Shown piece by piece: positions 36,116 through 46,590 of a stretch of DNA of 64,000 nucleotides. The notes beneath the pieces are model-generated. The model was not told the origin of the DNA, did not search any database, and saw only the letters and a list, made by a program, of their open reading frames with translations. Origin of the DNA: Saprospiraceae bacterium (GTDB lineage Bacteria > Bacteroidota > Bacteroidia > Chitinophagales > Saprospiraceae); assembly GCA_016722285.1 (NCBI GenBank), contig JADKGI010000007.1:92446-156445 (forward strand), given 5' to 3'. Every line of letters begins with the position of its first letter. Within the stretch, counting starts at the first letter, position 1. A program made the position numbers and the translations under genes.

Positions 36116-37227
36116 ATGAAAAAGTTAGTAAATCGTAATTATATTATCAGTTTAATTATAATTATTTTCTTTCTTTTAGAATCTTGCGAGCCTTTAGTTG
36201 ATACAATACCTGAGATGAGGAATTGTGAATCTTATATCAAGAAAATGCTCAGATTTTTCAGGCCAAAGATACAATATTGGTGATGACCTGGAACATTAGA
36301 TTTGGTTGTGGAGTTGATATTTTGTGGTTTGGGGATGCATGCGGCGATAGAACTGTCTTATATAAAAAGGAAGTAGAGACGAATCTGGATGGATTAATTG
36401 CCCGTATCAATCAAATTAATCCTGACATTCTTTTATTGCAGGAAGTTGACCTTTACTCCAAGAGATCTGCCTATATAGACCAAATGCAATATATCCTGGA
36501 CCGTACATATTTCGGATATGGATATTATGGTACTAATTGGAAAAGTCAGTTTATTCCAAGTGATGGAATTGGGAAAATGGATGAAGGAAATGCTATCTTT
36601 TCTGTATGGCCTTTATCAGAAGGCACCCTGAACCCTTTGCCATTAAGAACCGATGTAGATGCTTTAACAAAGTTTTTTTACGTGAGGGAGTCTGTATTGA
36701 GTGGTTTAGTGACTATGCCGGATGGTAAGAAATTTTATGCGATAAATACACACTTGTCAGCATATTCTACAGACTATACCAAGTATAGGCAATTATTGAA
36801 ATATATATCAGTCTGTGATTCTCTTAGTTTTACAGGAAATCCAATAGTAACAGGAGGAGACTATAATTTAATTCCTCCTAATGCAGATATTACAGATTAT
36901 TGCCTTATTGATGCATGCCCCGGAGAACATTTTCACAGTCATATGGATGACCCAATGCATAAGGAAGGCAGCTATTTTACGCCCGAGATCAACTGGCTTA
37001 ATGCGTTTTATAACAAATATGAATCATCTCTGCCTCTTGAAATATACAAATCTGATCAGCCAAAGTATTACTCACATTCATCAGATCCTAATTTAGACTG
37101 GAATCGGTCACTTGATTATCTCTTTGCAAATAGACATTTTGTGAACGGAACACATAAAGTATGGCAGGAATTCAGGAAAGAAACGGATCATGCAGCTGTA
37201 ACAGCATTATGGACTTTTAAAAAGTAA
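36116..37227 (+). CDS. Endonuclease/exonuclease/phosphatase-family lipoprotein (frameshift ~36240)
   Basis: Lipoprotein with the EEP (DNase I-like) fold. The signal MKKLVNRNYIIS ... FFLLESC (Cys24) is read from ATG 36116. The catalytic domain begins at about residue 55 in another frame: MTWNIRFG, LLLQEVD (metal-binding Glu), INTHLS, GGDYN (Asn) and the final ETDHAAV (catalytic Asp-His). One missing base near 36240, in AAGAAAATG, joins the two parts (SYIKENAQIFQAKDTILVMTWN). The substrate may be nucleic acid, a phosphoinositide-like sugar phosphate or a phosphodiester; the family does not decide. The next gene begins 4 bases downstream, so an operon is probable. Confidence 0.82.
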
Positions 37228-37231
37228 TCAA

Positions 37232-38040
37232 ATGAAAGCAATCGGTTTTATCATAATTATTATATTGAACTTGACTTTTCGCATTTATGGTCAAGAAAAT
37301 TCCACCTTTAAGCCTTACTCACCAAATTCTTACATTTTATCAAAAGGCGAGTGGAACTACTCATTATTCTCAAAAGGAGAATATGGCTTATCTGATAAAG
37401 TAAGCTTGAAGATCCACCCGGTCTGGTTATTTTTTGCGCCTTCAATAGCACTCAAATGGACTTGGATAAAAACCGAAAAATATTCCTTCTCATTTTTGCA
37501 TGGATTGTCATCACCCACACCAATTATGAACTTATTAGCTAAAAAAGGTACAGGGGGCTTGATTTCGCCTGAATTTGACATTCCATTTATGTTGTGTATT
37601 GAAAATAAATTGATATTTGCCTTGAATCTTCAAGGCGGACATAAAGTGATTGGAGATTTTGGAATGGAGTTTGCCCTTTTTAATGATAAACTTTTACCTG
37701 GTAGTTCAATAGACCTTCCAGTTATTAGCCCTCGAAGTGCAGTCTATTACAAAAATTTGGTGTAGATATTGGTTTGAGCCTTGAAGGAAATCTTTTTGGC
37801 AAATTTGATTATTATTCAAAAGCACAAGGATTTATGTTTCCCCTTATGAATGAAAACTATAAAAATGAATATGGATTAACCGGCAGGTACTTTGGAGAAT
37901 TAACTGGTATGATTTTTTGGAATACATCTAAACGGTGTAAAGTTGGTGTTGGCCCGCGTTTATGTTATGGGGACTATCCTTTTGGCGAAAAATGGCATTT
38001 ACTCCCTATGTTTGATTTTGTGAGATATTCCAAAAAATAA
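37232..38040 (+). CDS. Outer-membrane beta-barrel-like protein (frameshift ~37757)
   Basis: Exported protein of about 268 residues when repaired. The signal peptide ends at about residue 20 (IYGQ). The remainder has alternating hydrophobic strands (SLKIHPVWLFFAPSIALKWTW, KYSFSFLHGL, GEWNYSLFSKGEYGL) typical of a small barrel. At about 37757 a T-run seems one base short. With it restored YKNFGVDIGLSLEGNLFGKF continues and the gene ends at 38040 with a conserved LCYGDYPFG-like strand. I do not recognise the family. It is probably co-transcribed with the EEP lipoprotein (4-base gap). Confidence 0.6.
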
Positions 38041-38047
38041 GTTGGTA

Positions 38048-38251
38048 CTACATGTTTAACCACAAACTCCAGTGTATTCTGCTAAGCAAGAGTACTAAAG
38101 ATATACTATAAAATAACAATACAGTTTTCCCTGCATTGCCATTATCCAATGCTTTTTTTGCTTTGATATACCCAATGGTTAGTAATATGATGGCAATAAT
38201 ATTGATTAAAGGGTGCTCTAAAGCCACAAGTCTGGCTGAAGAATCTTTCAT
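38048..38251 (-). pseudogene. N-terminally truncated small membrane protein
   Basis: The 67 codons match the C-terminal half of a common Bacteroidota membrane protein of about 130-150 residues, which is cytochrome-b561-like in appearance, typically continuing MKDS..R..ALEHPLINIIAIILLTIG. Upstream in frame a few more family-like residues (LTFFYCLET) can be read before a TAA, and no N-terminal two helices are found. Two hydrophobic segments remain. The gene has therefore lost its 5' half or that half is frame-shifted beyond recognition. No function should be expected from the fragment alone. Confidence 0.5.
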
Positions 38252-38370
38252 AGTCTCCAGGCAATAGAAGAATGTAAGGTTTTAATCAATGAATACATAT
38301 CAATTTATTTAATGTCAAAGGTAACAATAATATACAAAATGTTACAGTCTTTTAAGATAAAGCTGAATCC

Positions 38371-39464
38371 TTACAGGAATTTCAGGCAAACCGGGCCAAA
38401 TAGTTTTATTTCCTGAAAGTTTGAAGTAAGAAGCCCTGTTTTATTATCAATATTAAAAACCTGAATATTATCGCTCTTTTGATTTGCTACTAAGAGGTAT
38501 TCACCCGATGGGTCGATAGCGAAATTTCGTGGATAAATTCCAAAAGTTGATTGGTGTCCGATAAGAGAGAGTTCCCCTGTTTTTTGGCTTATCGTAAAAA
38601 TAGAAATACTATTGTGCCCCCTGTTGGACCCGTATAAATATCGGCCATCAGGTGAGATATGAATGTCAGCACAGTAACTAATTTCATTGAAGTTGGATGG
38701 AAGTGTATTTATAGTCTGGAAGGGTATCAGCGAACCGTCCTGATATTTATAAGCTGTTATAGTATTATTAGTTTCCATAATGCAATAAGCATAGTCTGAT
38801 TTAGGATGAAAAGCAAAATGCCTGGACCAGCTCCCTGTTCTGCATTTAGGTGGGGTGTTTTAGAAGGGACCAGTTTTCCGGTTTTATGATTAAATTTGTA
38901 GCACATGATTCTGTCTGTTCCCAAATCTACCACAAACACATCTCGGTTGTTTGCGGCTATATTTATTGAATGAATATGGGGCTTACCATCTTTATTTAAC
39001 CCTGGAAATGCTGAGTCATGTTGTATTATTTGTGAAGCCTTCCCTAAACCACCACCTGACAATATAGGCAATACAGCCATATTGCCACTCATGTAATTGC
39101 CTGCAAAACACCATTTTCCGGTACGGTCTGTAGTGACAAAACATGGACCTGCGCCTTCAGATGACACCGCATTAATGTATGTTAATTCGCCTGTGTTTTT
39201 ATCAATTGATAATGCACTTATACTTCCGGGATTGTTCTCTTCGGCGGCATATAGTGTTTTCTTATCAGGTGATATCGCCAGAAAGCTCGGATTTTTAGCA
39301 TCAATAAATTGATTTCTTAATGTAAGTTTACCGGTACTTCTTTCAAAATTTAATAAATAAATGCCTTGATTGCCCTGATTTGATTTTGTTCCGACATATA
39401 CCACGTTCTCTTGACTTTGGATTATCACAGGTGACAAATACATTAAAAACAAAAGTAATTTCAT
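38371..39464 (-). CDS. Lactonase, seven-bladed propeller (6-phosphogluconolactonase type; frameshift ~38822)
   Basis: Exported beta-propeller of the Pgl/YbhE lactonase family, about 364 residues after repair. The signal is MKLLLFLMYLSPVIIQSQ. Family blocks are FLAISPDKKTLYAAEE, HIHSINIAANNRDVFVVDLGTD, HISPDGRYLYGSNRG and YPRNFAIDPSGEYLLVANQ. The frame is lost at GAGPG; with one base added (about 38822) it reads GAGPRHFAFHPKSDYAYCIMET and continues to the end. A periplasmic location suggests a lactone or muconate-type substrate rather than cytosolic 6-phosphogluconolactone. It stands alone between two genes on other strands. Confidence 0.83.
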
Positions 39465-39672
39465 AATATTAATATTTAATTTGTAATTATTTAGGCGCTA
39501 CCCAATATTCCTTAATTTCCACCCAATCCCTTAAAGGGAAATCAAAATCTAATACAACCTAAATAATTTCTTTAATTTTACCATCGCAAAGGATGAAGAT
39601 AATACAGATGAAGGAGATTTGTATCTTTATAGTTTCCTAAAAAAGCAATTTGATTAAGCATACTTTAATACA

Positions 39673-40145
39673 ATGAAAGAAAATAGTTTAACATTTAAAT
39701 TTTTGGCTGAGCCGACAGATGTCAATTTCGGGGTAAAGTGCACGGTGGGGCGGTTATGAAATGGATAGATCAGGTATCATTTGCATGTGCTTCCAATTGG
39801 TCATCGTCATATTGCGTGACTGTTTATGTAGGAGGGATCAGATTTTATAAACCGATCCAAATAGGTGATATTGTGAAAATTGATGCAAAGGTGATCTATA
39901 CTGGCAAAACAAGTATGCACATTATGGTCGATGTCATGAGTAAAAATATCCTTAAAGATATCGAATATACCAGAACGACTCATTGTATTATAGTCTTCGT
40001 TGCTGTCAATGAAGTAGGAGAGCCAATCAATATTCCAATCTGGATACCATCAACAAACGAAGAGCAAAAACTCGAATCTTATGCCAAAAAATTAGTCAGC
40101 TTAAGAAAAGAAATAGAAGGCGAAATGAGTCCTTTTATTAAGTAA
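39673..40145 (+). CDS. Acyl-CoA thioesterase, hotdog fold (frameshift ~39731)
   Basis: Hotdog-fold acyl-CoA hydrolase of the YciA/cytosolic thioesterase type, about 158 residues. The start is ATG 39673 (MKENSLTFKFLAEPTDVNFG). The conserved block should be FGGKVHGGAVMKWIDQ, but a G is missing in the run at 39727-39731; as written the frame must start at 39738 without its first 20 residues. The HGG..M.W.D motif with the catalytic Asp is present after repair, followed by GGIRFYKPIQIGDIV. It would hydrolyse medium or long acyl-CoAs. It converges with the alpha-2-macroglobulin gene, with an inverted repeat between. Confidence 0.85.
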
Positions 40146-40181
40146 TCTGAATTCCAATTGAAATAAGTTCACCTTATTTTC

Positions 40182-40228
40182 TAATCAGGTATTACAAACG
40201 CTTTTAGACAATACATGCTACCTGATTA
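40182..40228. terminator. Inverted repeat between convergent thioesterase and A2M genes
   Basis: TAATCAGGTA (40182-40191) and TACCTGATTA (40219-40228) are perfect 10-base arms with a 27-base loop. The right arm includes the TTA that is the stop of the A2M gene. No T-run follows in either direction; a bidirectional stop signal or message end-protector is likely. Confidence 0.5.
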
Positions 40229-43200
40229 TCTGACAATGACTCTGACTCCTTCACTATGGCTGCCAAATTCGGGTGCATACATAGATTCAATATTTGTTAT
40301 TCCACCGGAAAAATCACCTTTGTGCACGGCAATCAATGGATACTCGAAGACAAAAGTACCTTTGGGAAGATAATTAAAGTAAAAATGGGTGGCCAGATCT
40401 TTAGTTGTCTCATAATATCCCAATTGACCCTGATACTTATACTCTGAAATCACATTTATTGGTTCTAAACCACTTGGCCTCATATCTTTCATATGGACGT
40501 ACTCCATCTGACGGTCTGAGTACAATTCTATTCTTACTTTAATTTTATCTCCTGGTTTAAGAAGGGTAGTAGCTTTGATTTCTTCCAACAGATCACCCTT
40601 GTCTGTTCTCAATACTTTGTATAACTTTTTATTTAGTTTCAATGGAGTATCCTTAAAAGTAGTGACCTTATCCATCTGCTCAAAATACTGATAATACGCA
40701 GCTCCCCAGGCAATTGATTTATTATTATTCCTTATTTTTATTGTAGCCATGTTCTTGCTAATGTTTTCGCCCGAATAACTTTTTTTCACATATCCGGTAC
40801 CTGCTTCCGTGTTGTTTAATTCAGATTTCAGATCATCATTGCCTACCCGAATTTCAGGCGTTGAGCTTTCAGTTACCCATGCTGATATATCTGTTTTTTC
40901 TCCCTGTAATAGTAGTGAATAAATAGCCGCAGCAGTTGATTTTGTCGTTTTCCAATGGTTGGTCTGTTTGTTTTTAAGCAACCATATTTTCAATAAATCA
41001 ACATCTTCCTGATTCACTCCAGCATCAGAAAACAATTCCAAAAGCAAAGCATGTCTTTCAATAGGCAATTGATACCAATAAAATCCATTGCCTTCATTCC
41101 AGTACATACCGAGCTCATCACTTCTAAATGATCTCTCCTTTAGTGATTTTAATATATCATAGACTGTTGCATCATTGTTTCTGTGCAATATCAAACCTAT
41201 CATAGCCTGAGAATATAGATTTCTTTTCAACCAATATTTTTTTGCCTGCATAAAATAATATTCATTTGCTTCTTTGACAGTTTCATTGACGACTTCACTT
41301 TTGAAAAAAGTTCTGACATATAGATAGTGTAATGACAATTCATCAATATGATCATCCGCCATACTTCCTCCATGAAGTTTGATATTTTCTTTCAGTTTTT
41401 CATATCTGCTTATTAGTTCAGTGTCCATGTATTGCAAGGCTTTTACTATGATATTGTCCAGATTTGCATCCTTTTTTTCTAACGCACCAAGGAATCCTAA
41501 ATGTCCTATATTTTCCATGATATTTTGGGTCGTATAAATATCATCCCTTCCTCCTGAAAACCAGGGAAATCCCCCATTTGAAAGTTGGCGTTCCTGAAGT
41601 TTTATAATGGTATTGCGTTTTTCATCCACCATTTTATTAATATCAAATAGTATAGCAATATTCCTTTTCTGCTCAGATTCTGACAATGCTTGTCTTACCC
41701 ATGGTGTTTCTTCTAAAATTGCTGATTTCAAATCCTGATTTTTAGATAAATTACTTAACAGAGCTTCTTTGTCTTTTATTTGCCATAAATCAATGATAGC
41801 TTTTATCCTGGGATGCGCATTTGCAATTTTTGAAGCCAGAGCATTTGCATAAAACTTATCCACCAGAGCCTGAGTGCCTGCATTGATTTGTTCAGACATA
41901 TAAGGCAGAGCCTGAATAGCATACCATACCGGGTTGGATGTATATTCGATTGTATATCTGAAGTCCTTTTTTGTGGTACTACTGTTGTTTTCAAAAGCTT
42001 TGAAAACAAATGTTTTTGACTCATTACCTTTTATTGCCATTGGCATGGATTCAGTGAGCAATATTCGGTTTGTAATAACTGGGATGGTATTTTCTTCTCC
42101 GTCTGAGTGCCCTCCTGCCTGAGCTGATATTCTGTAAGTAATCGCATGATATTTTGTATCCGGTATTAGCAGATCCCAAACAAGACCAGCAGACCTTCCT
42201 TGTTCGATATCGAAGTTCAAAATGGGGGAAGTTTTGACCAGTTCCTTAGTTATATCAACCATAGTGACGGCATCCAGAATCTGTAAAGTAGAATTTCCAT
42301 GGAGTGTTCTATCAGACAAATTGGATACTTTTGCTGTAAATGACAGCATGTCTCCGTCGCGTATAAATCTTGGCGCATTGGGAAAAACCATCAGATTTTT
42401 TTGTGTCTGAACGACTCTCTCGTCGTAGCCAGTCATAAAATCTAGTGTGTGAGCGAAAGACATCAACCTCCATTTAGTAAGTGCCTCATTCATCTTGAAA
42501 GTCAGAATAATATTTCCTTCTGAATCAGTCTTAAGTTCAGGAAAGAAGAAAACGGTTTCCTTGAGATTTTTTCGATATGCAAATTCCTGATTTCCGATCT
42601 GACTTTTGTCTGTTGGTTGACTATCAGATTCATCAAATTCTTTTGTGTTTCCATCAGTAGGTGGAGATTCAGGCTGACGGGCTTGAGGCACTACTTCCAG
42701 CATATCAGCGGCAGATTCACCTTTTGCTGACGTGCGCATACTTTTCGTCATAATCATAGACTCTCCACCCATATAGTATGTTGTCAATGGAATCATAGCA
42801 GGGTAAATTAGCATTTTAGTATCTGTAATACTCCCTACAAAGACGCCATAGTATCGGCCGGAAACCATATTAAAACCAGGTACTTCGACATTTAGGCTTG
42901 CATAGGATCGCGGATAATATTCTTTTCTCCATTCATGGCTCTCAAACTGATCCAGTGATGCATCGTACATAGATGCAACCATTTCAGCAGCAATTTTATC
43001 TTGTTTTGGCCCGGAAATTTTTATTGAATATTCTTCCTGACTTCCTGGTAATGTTTTATCCCTGAATGTGTTAAATGTGATACTTAATTGTTTATTTGTC
43101 CATGGTATATCTACATAGTAATCCTTGCTAAACACCCTGTTACTCAATATATAAGTTAGTTTTACATTAAAGCCACCTCGATGATTTTCTGTAACGGGAA

Positions 43201-46200
43201 AATTTATTTCTCCTTTCTTATCAACACAAATCGTTTTTTCCAGTAATGCTCGCCCGTCTTTTTCAAAAAGAATGTGAACCGTTGCAGCCTTTTCTGTAGC
43301 TCCCATTGATAATTTGAAAACTTCACCAGGTTCTAAGACTTCCTGATTAGTACGGAAAAATACATAAGAAGTTTTTGGAAATTTGTTGGCTGAGAAATTA
43401 CTGACTATCATATACTGTTCAGCAGTTATTTTATCTCCGTTTTTATCTTTTGATTCGATTTCAATCTTATACACTCCATGCGTCAAAATACTTTTAATCT
43501 GAAATGAATCTAAAGTATTAAAGTCTGACTTAAAAACCTGTTTTTCAATCTTCCATGATGATACATCCGTTTCTGGTCCGGCAGGATATTGTGGAAAATA
43601 TTTTTCTGCCATTTTCATAGGAATAGGGTAGTCCGTTTTTCCATCCCAATATTTATTGATCTGAACAAATTTAGCTTCTTCCAATAAAAAAATCTTTAAA
43701 CTACCTTTTACCACCAATGTTTGACCATTTGTATTAGTCGCTTTTATTTTTAGGTCATCCATACTTTCAAGGTCCTGCTCTTTTTTCATATTGGTGGTCA
43801 AGGAAAATGAATTATTTGCTGCTGAAACTACAGTTGATGTAGATCTGGTTTCTCCGTTTTGGTCAGTTATATCTATTTCAACTCTGTAGGAAAATACCGG
43901 ATTTGATTTTTTTTCTACTTTCAGATCGGGTAATGACTTAAATGAAAATGCAAATTTTCCTTCTGCATCGGTTATGGTCTCACCTTGTGAAATCAGGAAT
44001 TCAGCAGAAGGATAAGGCATACGCCACCACCACCCCCAGGAGGGGAATCGGGCCGTTCTGACAATTTTGTAATTTACATTAGCTCCATCAACTGAGCTGC
44101 CTGCCAATGTCATAGCTTTTCCTGATACCTTTATGCTGTCATTCAGTCGGAACTCACCTTTGAAAGGGTCTGCCAATACTTCAAAAGTGGGCCTCTTATA
44201 TTCTTCGATACGTATATTTTTTTGACCGTAAATGATTTCGGATTGAATTGACAGGCTAAATATACCATTGAGTTTGCCGAGTGGAATGGTGAAGCTTCCA
44301 TTGACAGAACCAAAATCATTTGATACCAGTGATTGTTTGGCAATTTCCTGGTAATTTGCATCCCTCAATATGACATCAACGGATTTGTTTGGTAATATGG
44401 ATGGGATCTGATTTTTATCTTTTTTTAGCAGTATAGCTTTGAAAAAAACAATTTGACCTGGTCTGTAGATGGATCTGTCTGTAAAGAATTCTGCAAAATT
44501 GGTCTCTCTATTCTCATATCTCTTATAATTATAATGATATTGATTCAGGTCCAGAATATCCTTTTTATAAGATAGCTTTATTTTGATATTTTGCTCGAGA
44601 TGATTATTGATTGTCACTTTTCCTTCACTGTCAGTAACAAAATCTCCGGTCGGTACAAATTCATATTGCCTGTTCCCCGGGTTATAGTTTTGCGACATTA
44701 GGGTAACTTTTACGCCTTTTACAGATTTGCCTGATGTCCTGTCAGAGACTATAATTACTCTTTTCTTATCGGCATGATAGGTGATGTAAGCTAAATCAGA
44801 AATATTCAAAATCAGGTATTGAAATATTTCCTGACTATTCTTGTTTGTACTTAAAGTTAATGCATACTGACCAAATGGTAATTTATCGTGACTGAATTCC
44901 ATTCTTTGGCTTCGGAAAAGTGAACTGGAATTAAGTTTTAGACTAATCGTGTTCACTTTCTTAGCATTCACAAGATATTTGCGTATCTCTTCCTGATCTC
45001 CTTTGCGGATGATTTCATCAAAATCATTTCCCAACTTGACTGTCTCTATTTCGGCACTGCCAATATTATTATAATCAAGTGCAAAAATCATTTGGTGACA
45101 CGCCGGATATACCGATTCACCATATAGCTGGCCAAATGGTTGCTTTATTGTATTGATCAGATTCCTGCATTTTCCGGCACCCGTTGATTCGGGATAAAGT
45201 TTTATCGCATCATCACAGATCTTAATCACTTTTACATTTGCTAAACTGTCGTCAGTCTGACTCAATAAAAAAGTCGCCAGTTTGGCTGCGATTTCAGAAT
45301 GAAATGGAATTTTATTGGTTTTTTCAGCCAGATAGTCCAATGAATTAATATAAAGGGAGTCTTTGTCTTCCAGCGTACTATTGCTATGTACATATTCAAG
45401 ACGTCCAATGTCATAATCAGCAAGAGCTGAAAAGTTTTTTGCCGAAATTTGCGTTCTTAGAACATCCTGATATAAATTCAAAAGTTTATATTTTGCCGAT
45501 ATTTTATCAATGGATGGGATTTCCTTATTTATAAAGGTATCAACCGGAGAAAAATACCAAGACTGATCTATCCTGAAGCTCTGAGCTTGCTCTCCCCAAT
45601 AAATGCCGTAAATATTATAAAAATGAAATACCCGATCGGCAAGCACTTCATATAGGGTAGGGCGAAAATCAAATGCTTCTCTGTCATATTTATTTAAGAT
45701 TATTTTATATTCTTCTATAGGAATATTGATCGATTTTTTATTTTCAATTGAAAATAAATACCACTTTTCGATAGTTGTCAGAAATTGCTGTGTTGACCAG
45801 GTTTTAAAATCAGCACTTTGTTCTCCCATGAGTTCAGACCTTTGAGATATCTCCCATCTGTAATTATCAAAATAATTTTGATACAGCTCAGCCAGATACG
45901 ATGCTGATATATATCGCACAGGACGATCAATACTTTTAATGATCAATTCCAGCCGTTGTATGGCTTTTTCAATCCCATTTTCATCGGTCTGGATTGATAC
46001 CCGGGAGAGATAGATAATACTTTTAGCAAACTGAGGGTCGTTTTCTTCATCTGAAGCCACTTTATATATTTCTTCAATTTTATTAAGAGCCGACTTAGGG
46101 AGACCACTATCAATGAGTTTTTCAACTTCTATCCAGGCTGTATCGTAATCGTACATACTGGTTTGGTTTTCGTTATGTATAAGTCCCATGAAAATGAAAA

Positions 46201-46222
46201 TAGTTAAGATTATGGATTTCAT
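40226..46222 (-). CDS. Bacterial alpha-2-macroglobulin, thioester Cys absent
   Basis: 1998-residue exported macroglobulin with an N-terminal hydrophobic signal. After a helical N-terminal part come MG domains (EEYKRPTFEVLADPF and AEFFTDRSIYRPGQIVFFKAIL, typical MG2/MG3 strands), a bait-like linker rich in Ser, Glu and Pro (about 1160-1200), the A2M domain (ELKTDSEGNIILTFKMNEALTKWRL) and a helical thioester-like domain. In related proteins this last domain has a C-x-E-Q thioester; here the place reads PYMSEQ (about residue 1440) with Met instead of Cys. The C-terminal receptor-like domain ends MYAPEFGSHSEGVRVIV. Probably an envelope protease trap that works by enclosure, not by covalent capture. 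It is intact over 6 kb. Confidence 0.93.
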   Translation of the reverse strand: MKSIILTIFIFMGLIHNENQTSMYDYDTAWIEVEKLIDSGLPKSALNKIEEIYKVASDEENDPQFAKSIIYLSRVSIQTDENGIEKAIQRLELIIKSIDRPVRYISASYLAELYQNYFDNYRWEISQRSELMGEQSADFKTWSTQQFLTTIEKWYLFSIENKKSINIPIEEYKIILNKYDREAFDFRPTLYEVLADRVFHFYNIYGIYWGEQAQSFRIDQSWYFSPVDTFINKEIPSIDKISAKYKLLNLYQDVLRTQISAKNFSALADYDIGRLEYVHSNSTLEDKDSLYINSLDYLAEKTNKIPFHSEIAAKLATFLLSQTDDSLANVKVIKICDDAIKLYPESTGAGKCRNLINTIKQPFGQLYGESVYPACHQMIFALDYNNIGSAEIETVKLGNDFDEIIRKGDQEEIRKYLVNAKKVNTISLKLNSSSLFRSQRMEFSHDKLPFGQYALTLSTNKNSQEIFQYLILNISDLAYITYHADKKRVIIVSDRTSGKSVKGVKVTLMSQNYNPGNRQYEFVPTGDFVTDSEGKVTINNHLEQNIKIKLSYKKDILDLNQYHYNYKRYENRETNFAEFFTDRSIYRPGQIVFFKAILLKKDKNQIPSILPNKSVDVILRDANYQEIAKQSLVSNDFGSVNGSFTIPLGKLNGIFSLSIQSEIIYGQKNIRIEEYKRPTFEVLADPFKGEFRLNDSIKVSGKAMTLAGSSVDGANVNYKIVRTARFPSWGWWWRMPYPSAEFLISQGETITDAEGKFAFSFKSLPDLKVEKKSNPVFSYRVEIDITDQNGETRSTSTVVSAANNSFSLTTNMKKEQDLESMDDLKIKATNTNGQTLVVKGSLKIFLLEEAKFVQINKYWDGKTDYPIPMKMAEKYFPQYPAGPETDVSSWKIEKQVFKSDFNTLDSFQIKSILTHGVYKIEIESKDKNGDKITAEQYMIVSNFSANKFPKTSYVFFRTNQEVLEPGEVFKLSMGATEKAATVHILFEKDGRALLEKTICVDKKGEINFPVTENHRGGFNVKLTYILSNRVFSKDYYVDIPWTNKQLSITFNTFRDKTLPGSQEEYSIKISGPKQDKIAAEMVASMYDASLDQFESHEWRKEYYPRSYASLNVEVPGFNMVSGRYYGVFVGSITDTKMLIYPAMIPLTTYYMGGESMIMTKSMRTSAKGESAADMLEVVPQARQPESPPTDGNTKEFDESDSQPTDKSQIGNQEFAYRKNLKETVFFFPELKTDSEGNIILTFKMNEALTKWRLMSFAHTLDFMTGYDERVVQTQKNLMVFPNAPRFIRDGDMLSFTAKVSNLSDRTLHGNSTLQILDAVTMVDITKELVKTSPILNFDIEQGRSAGLVWDLLIPDTKYHAITYRISAQAGGHSDGEENTIPVITNRILLTESMPMAIKGNESKTFVFKAFENNSSTTKKDFRYTIEYTSNPVWYAIQALPYMSEQINAGTQALVDKFYANALASKIANAHPRIKAIIDLWQIKDKEALLSNLSKNQDLKSAILEETPWVRQALSESEQKRNIAILFDINKMVDEKRNTIIKLQERQLSNGGFPWFSGGRDDIYTTQNIMENIGHLGFLGALEKKDANLDNIIVKALQYMDTELISRYEKLKENIKLHGGSMADDHIDELSLHYLYVRTFFKSEVVNETVKEANEYYFMQAKKYWLKRNLYSQAMIGLILHRNNDATVYDILKSLKERSFRSDELGMYWNEGNGFYWYQLPIERHALLLELFSDAGVNQEDVDLLKIWLLKNKQTNHWKTTKSTAAAIYSLLLQGEKTDISAWVTESSTPEIRVGNDDLKSELNNTEAGTGYVKKSYSGENISKNMATIKIRNNNKSIAWGAAYYQYFEQMDKVTTFKDTPLKLNKKLYKVLRTDKGDLLEEIKATTLLKPGDKIKVRIELYSDRQMEYVHMKDMRPSGLEPINVISEYKYQGQLGYYETTKDLATHFYFNYLPKGTFVFEYPLIAVHKGDFSGGITNIESMYAPEFGSHSEGVRVIVR

Positions 46223-46473
46223 GCAATGATATTATGTAAAGATTTAAACGTCAAAAAACAAAGTGAGAATATATATATCACCCTTAAGATGCAAAATAAG
46301 TTCATAAAGTGTCCATCAATTAGTTAAATCTATCTTAAACTATTACAAATTGAACATCTGAATCACCATTTGCATGAACAGATTTATTCAGTCACCGGAT
46401 ATTATATCATAGTGACAAAAATCCAGCATTAGAGATTCAAATTAATAGGAATAATAATTAACTTTGTGCTATT
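46223..46473. other. Region upstream of tRNA-Pro and A2M
   Basis: 251 bases with the A2M promoter on the minus strand and the tRNA promoter on the plus strand. On the minus strand TCACTTTG near 46266 is a near-match to TAnnTTTG. No other feature. Confidence 0.35.
46459..46466 (+). promoter_or_regulatory. TAnnTTTG promoter of tRNA-Pro
   Basis: TAACTTTG fits the consensus and ends 7 bases before the first base of the tRNA, which is the expected distance to a transcription start. No clear -33 TTG. Confidence 0.65.
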
Positions 46474-46547
46474 CGGGACGTAGCGCAGCCTGGTAGCGCA
46501 CTAGCATGGGGTGCTAGGGGTCGCTGGTTCGAATCCAGTCGTCCCGA
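46474..46547 (+). tRNA. tRNA-Pro (anticodon GGG)
   Basis: 74-base cloverleaf. The acceptor stem is CGGGACG with CGTCCCG (46540-46546) and discriminator A 46547. The D-arm is GCGC...GCGC. The anticodon stem CTAGC/GCTAG encloses the loop ATGGGGT, with anticodon GGG at 46508-46510 reading CCC (and CCU by wobble). The variable loop has 5 bases. The T-arm is GCTGG/CCAGT around TTCGAAT with one G-T pair. The CCA end is not encoded. C1-G72 with discriminator A matches bacterial tRNA-Pro identity. The stretch after it has a short T-run (46549-46553). Confidence 0.95.
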
Positions 46548-46590
46548 CTTTTTATATAAAACTGTTTTAGGTGGTTGTTGTAATTTTAAA

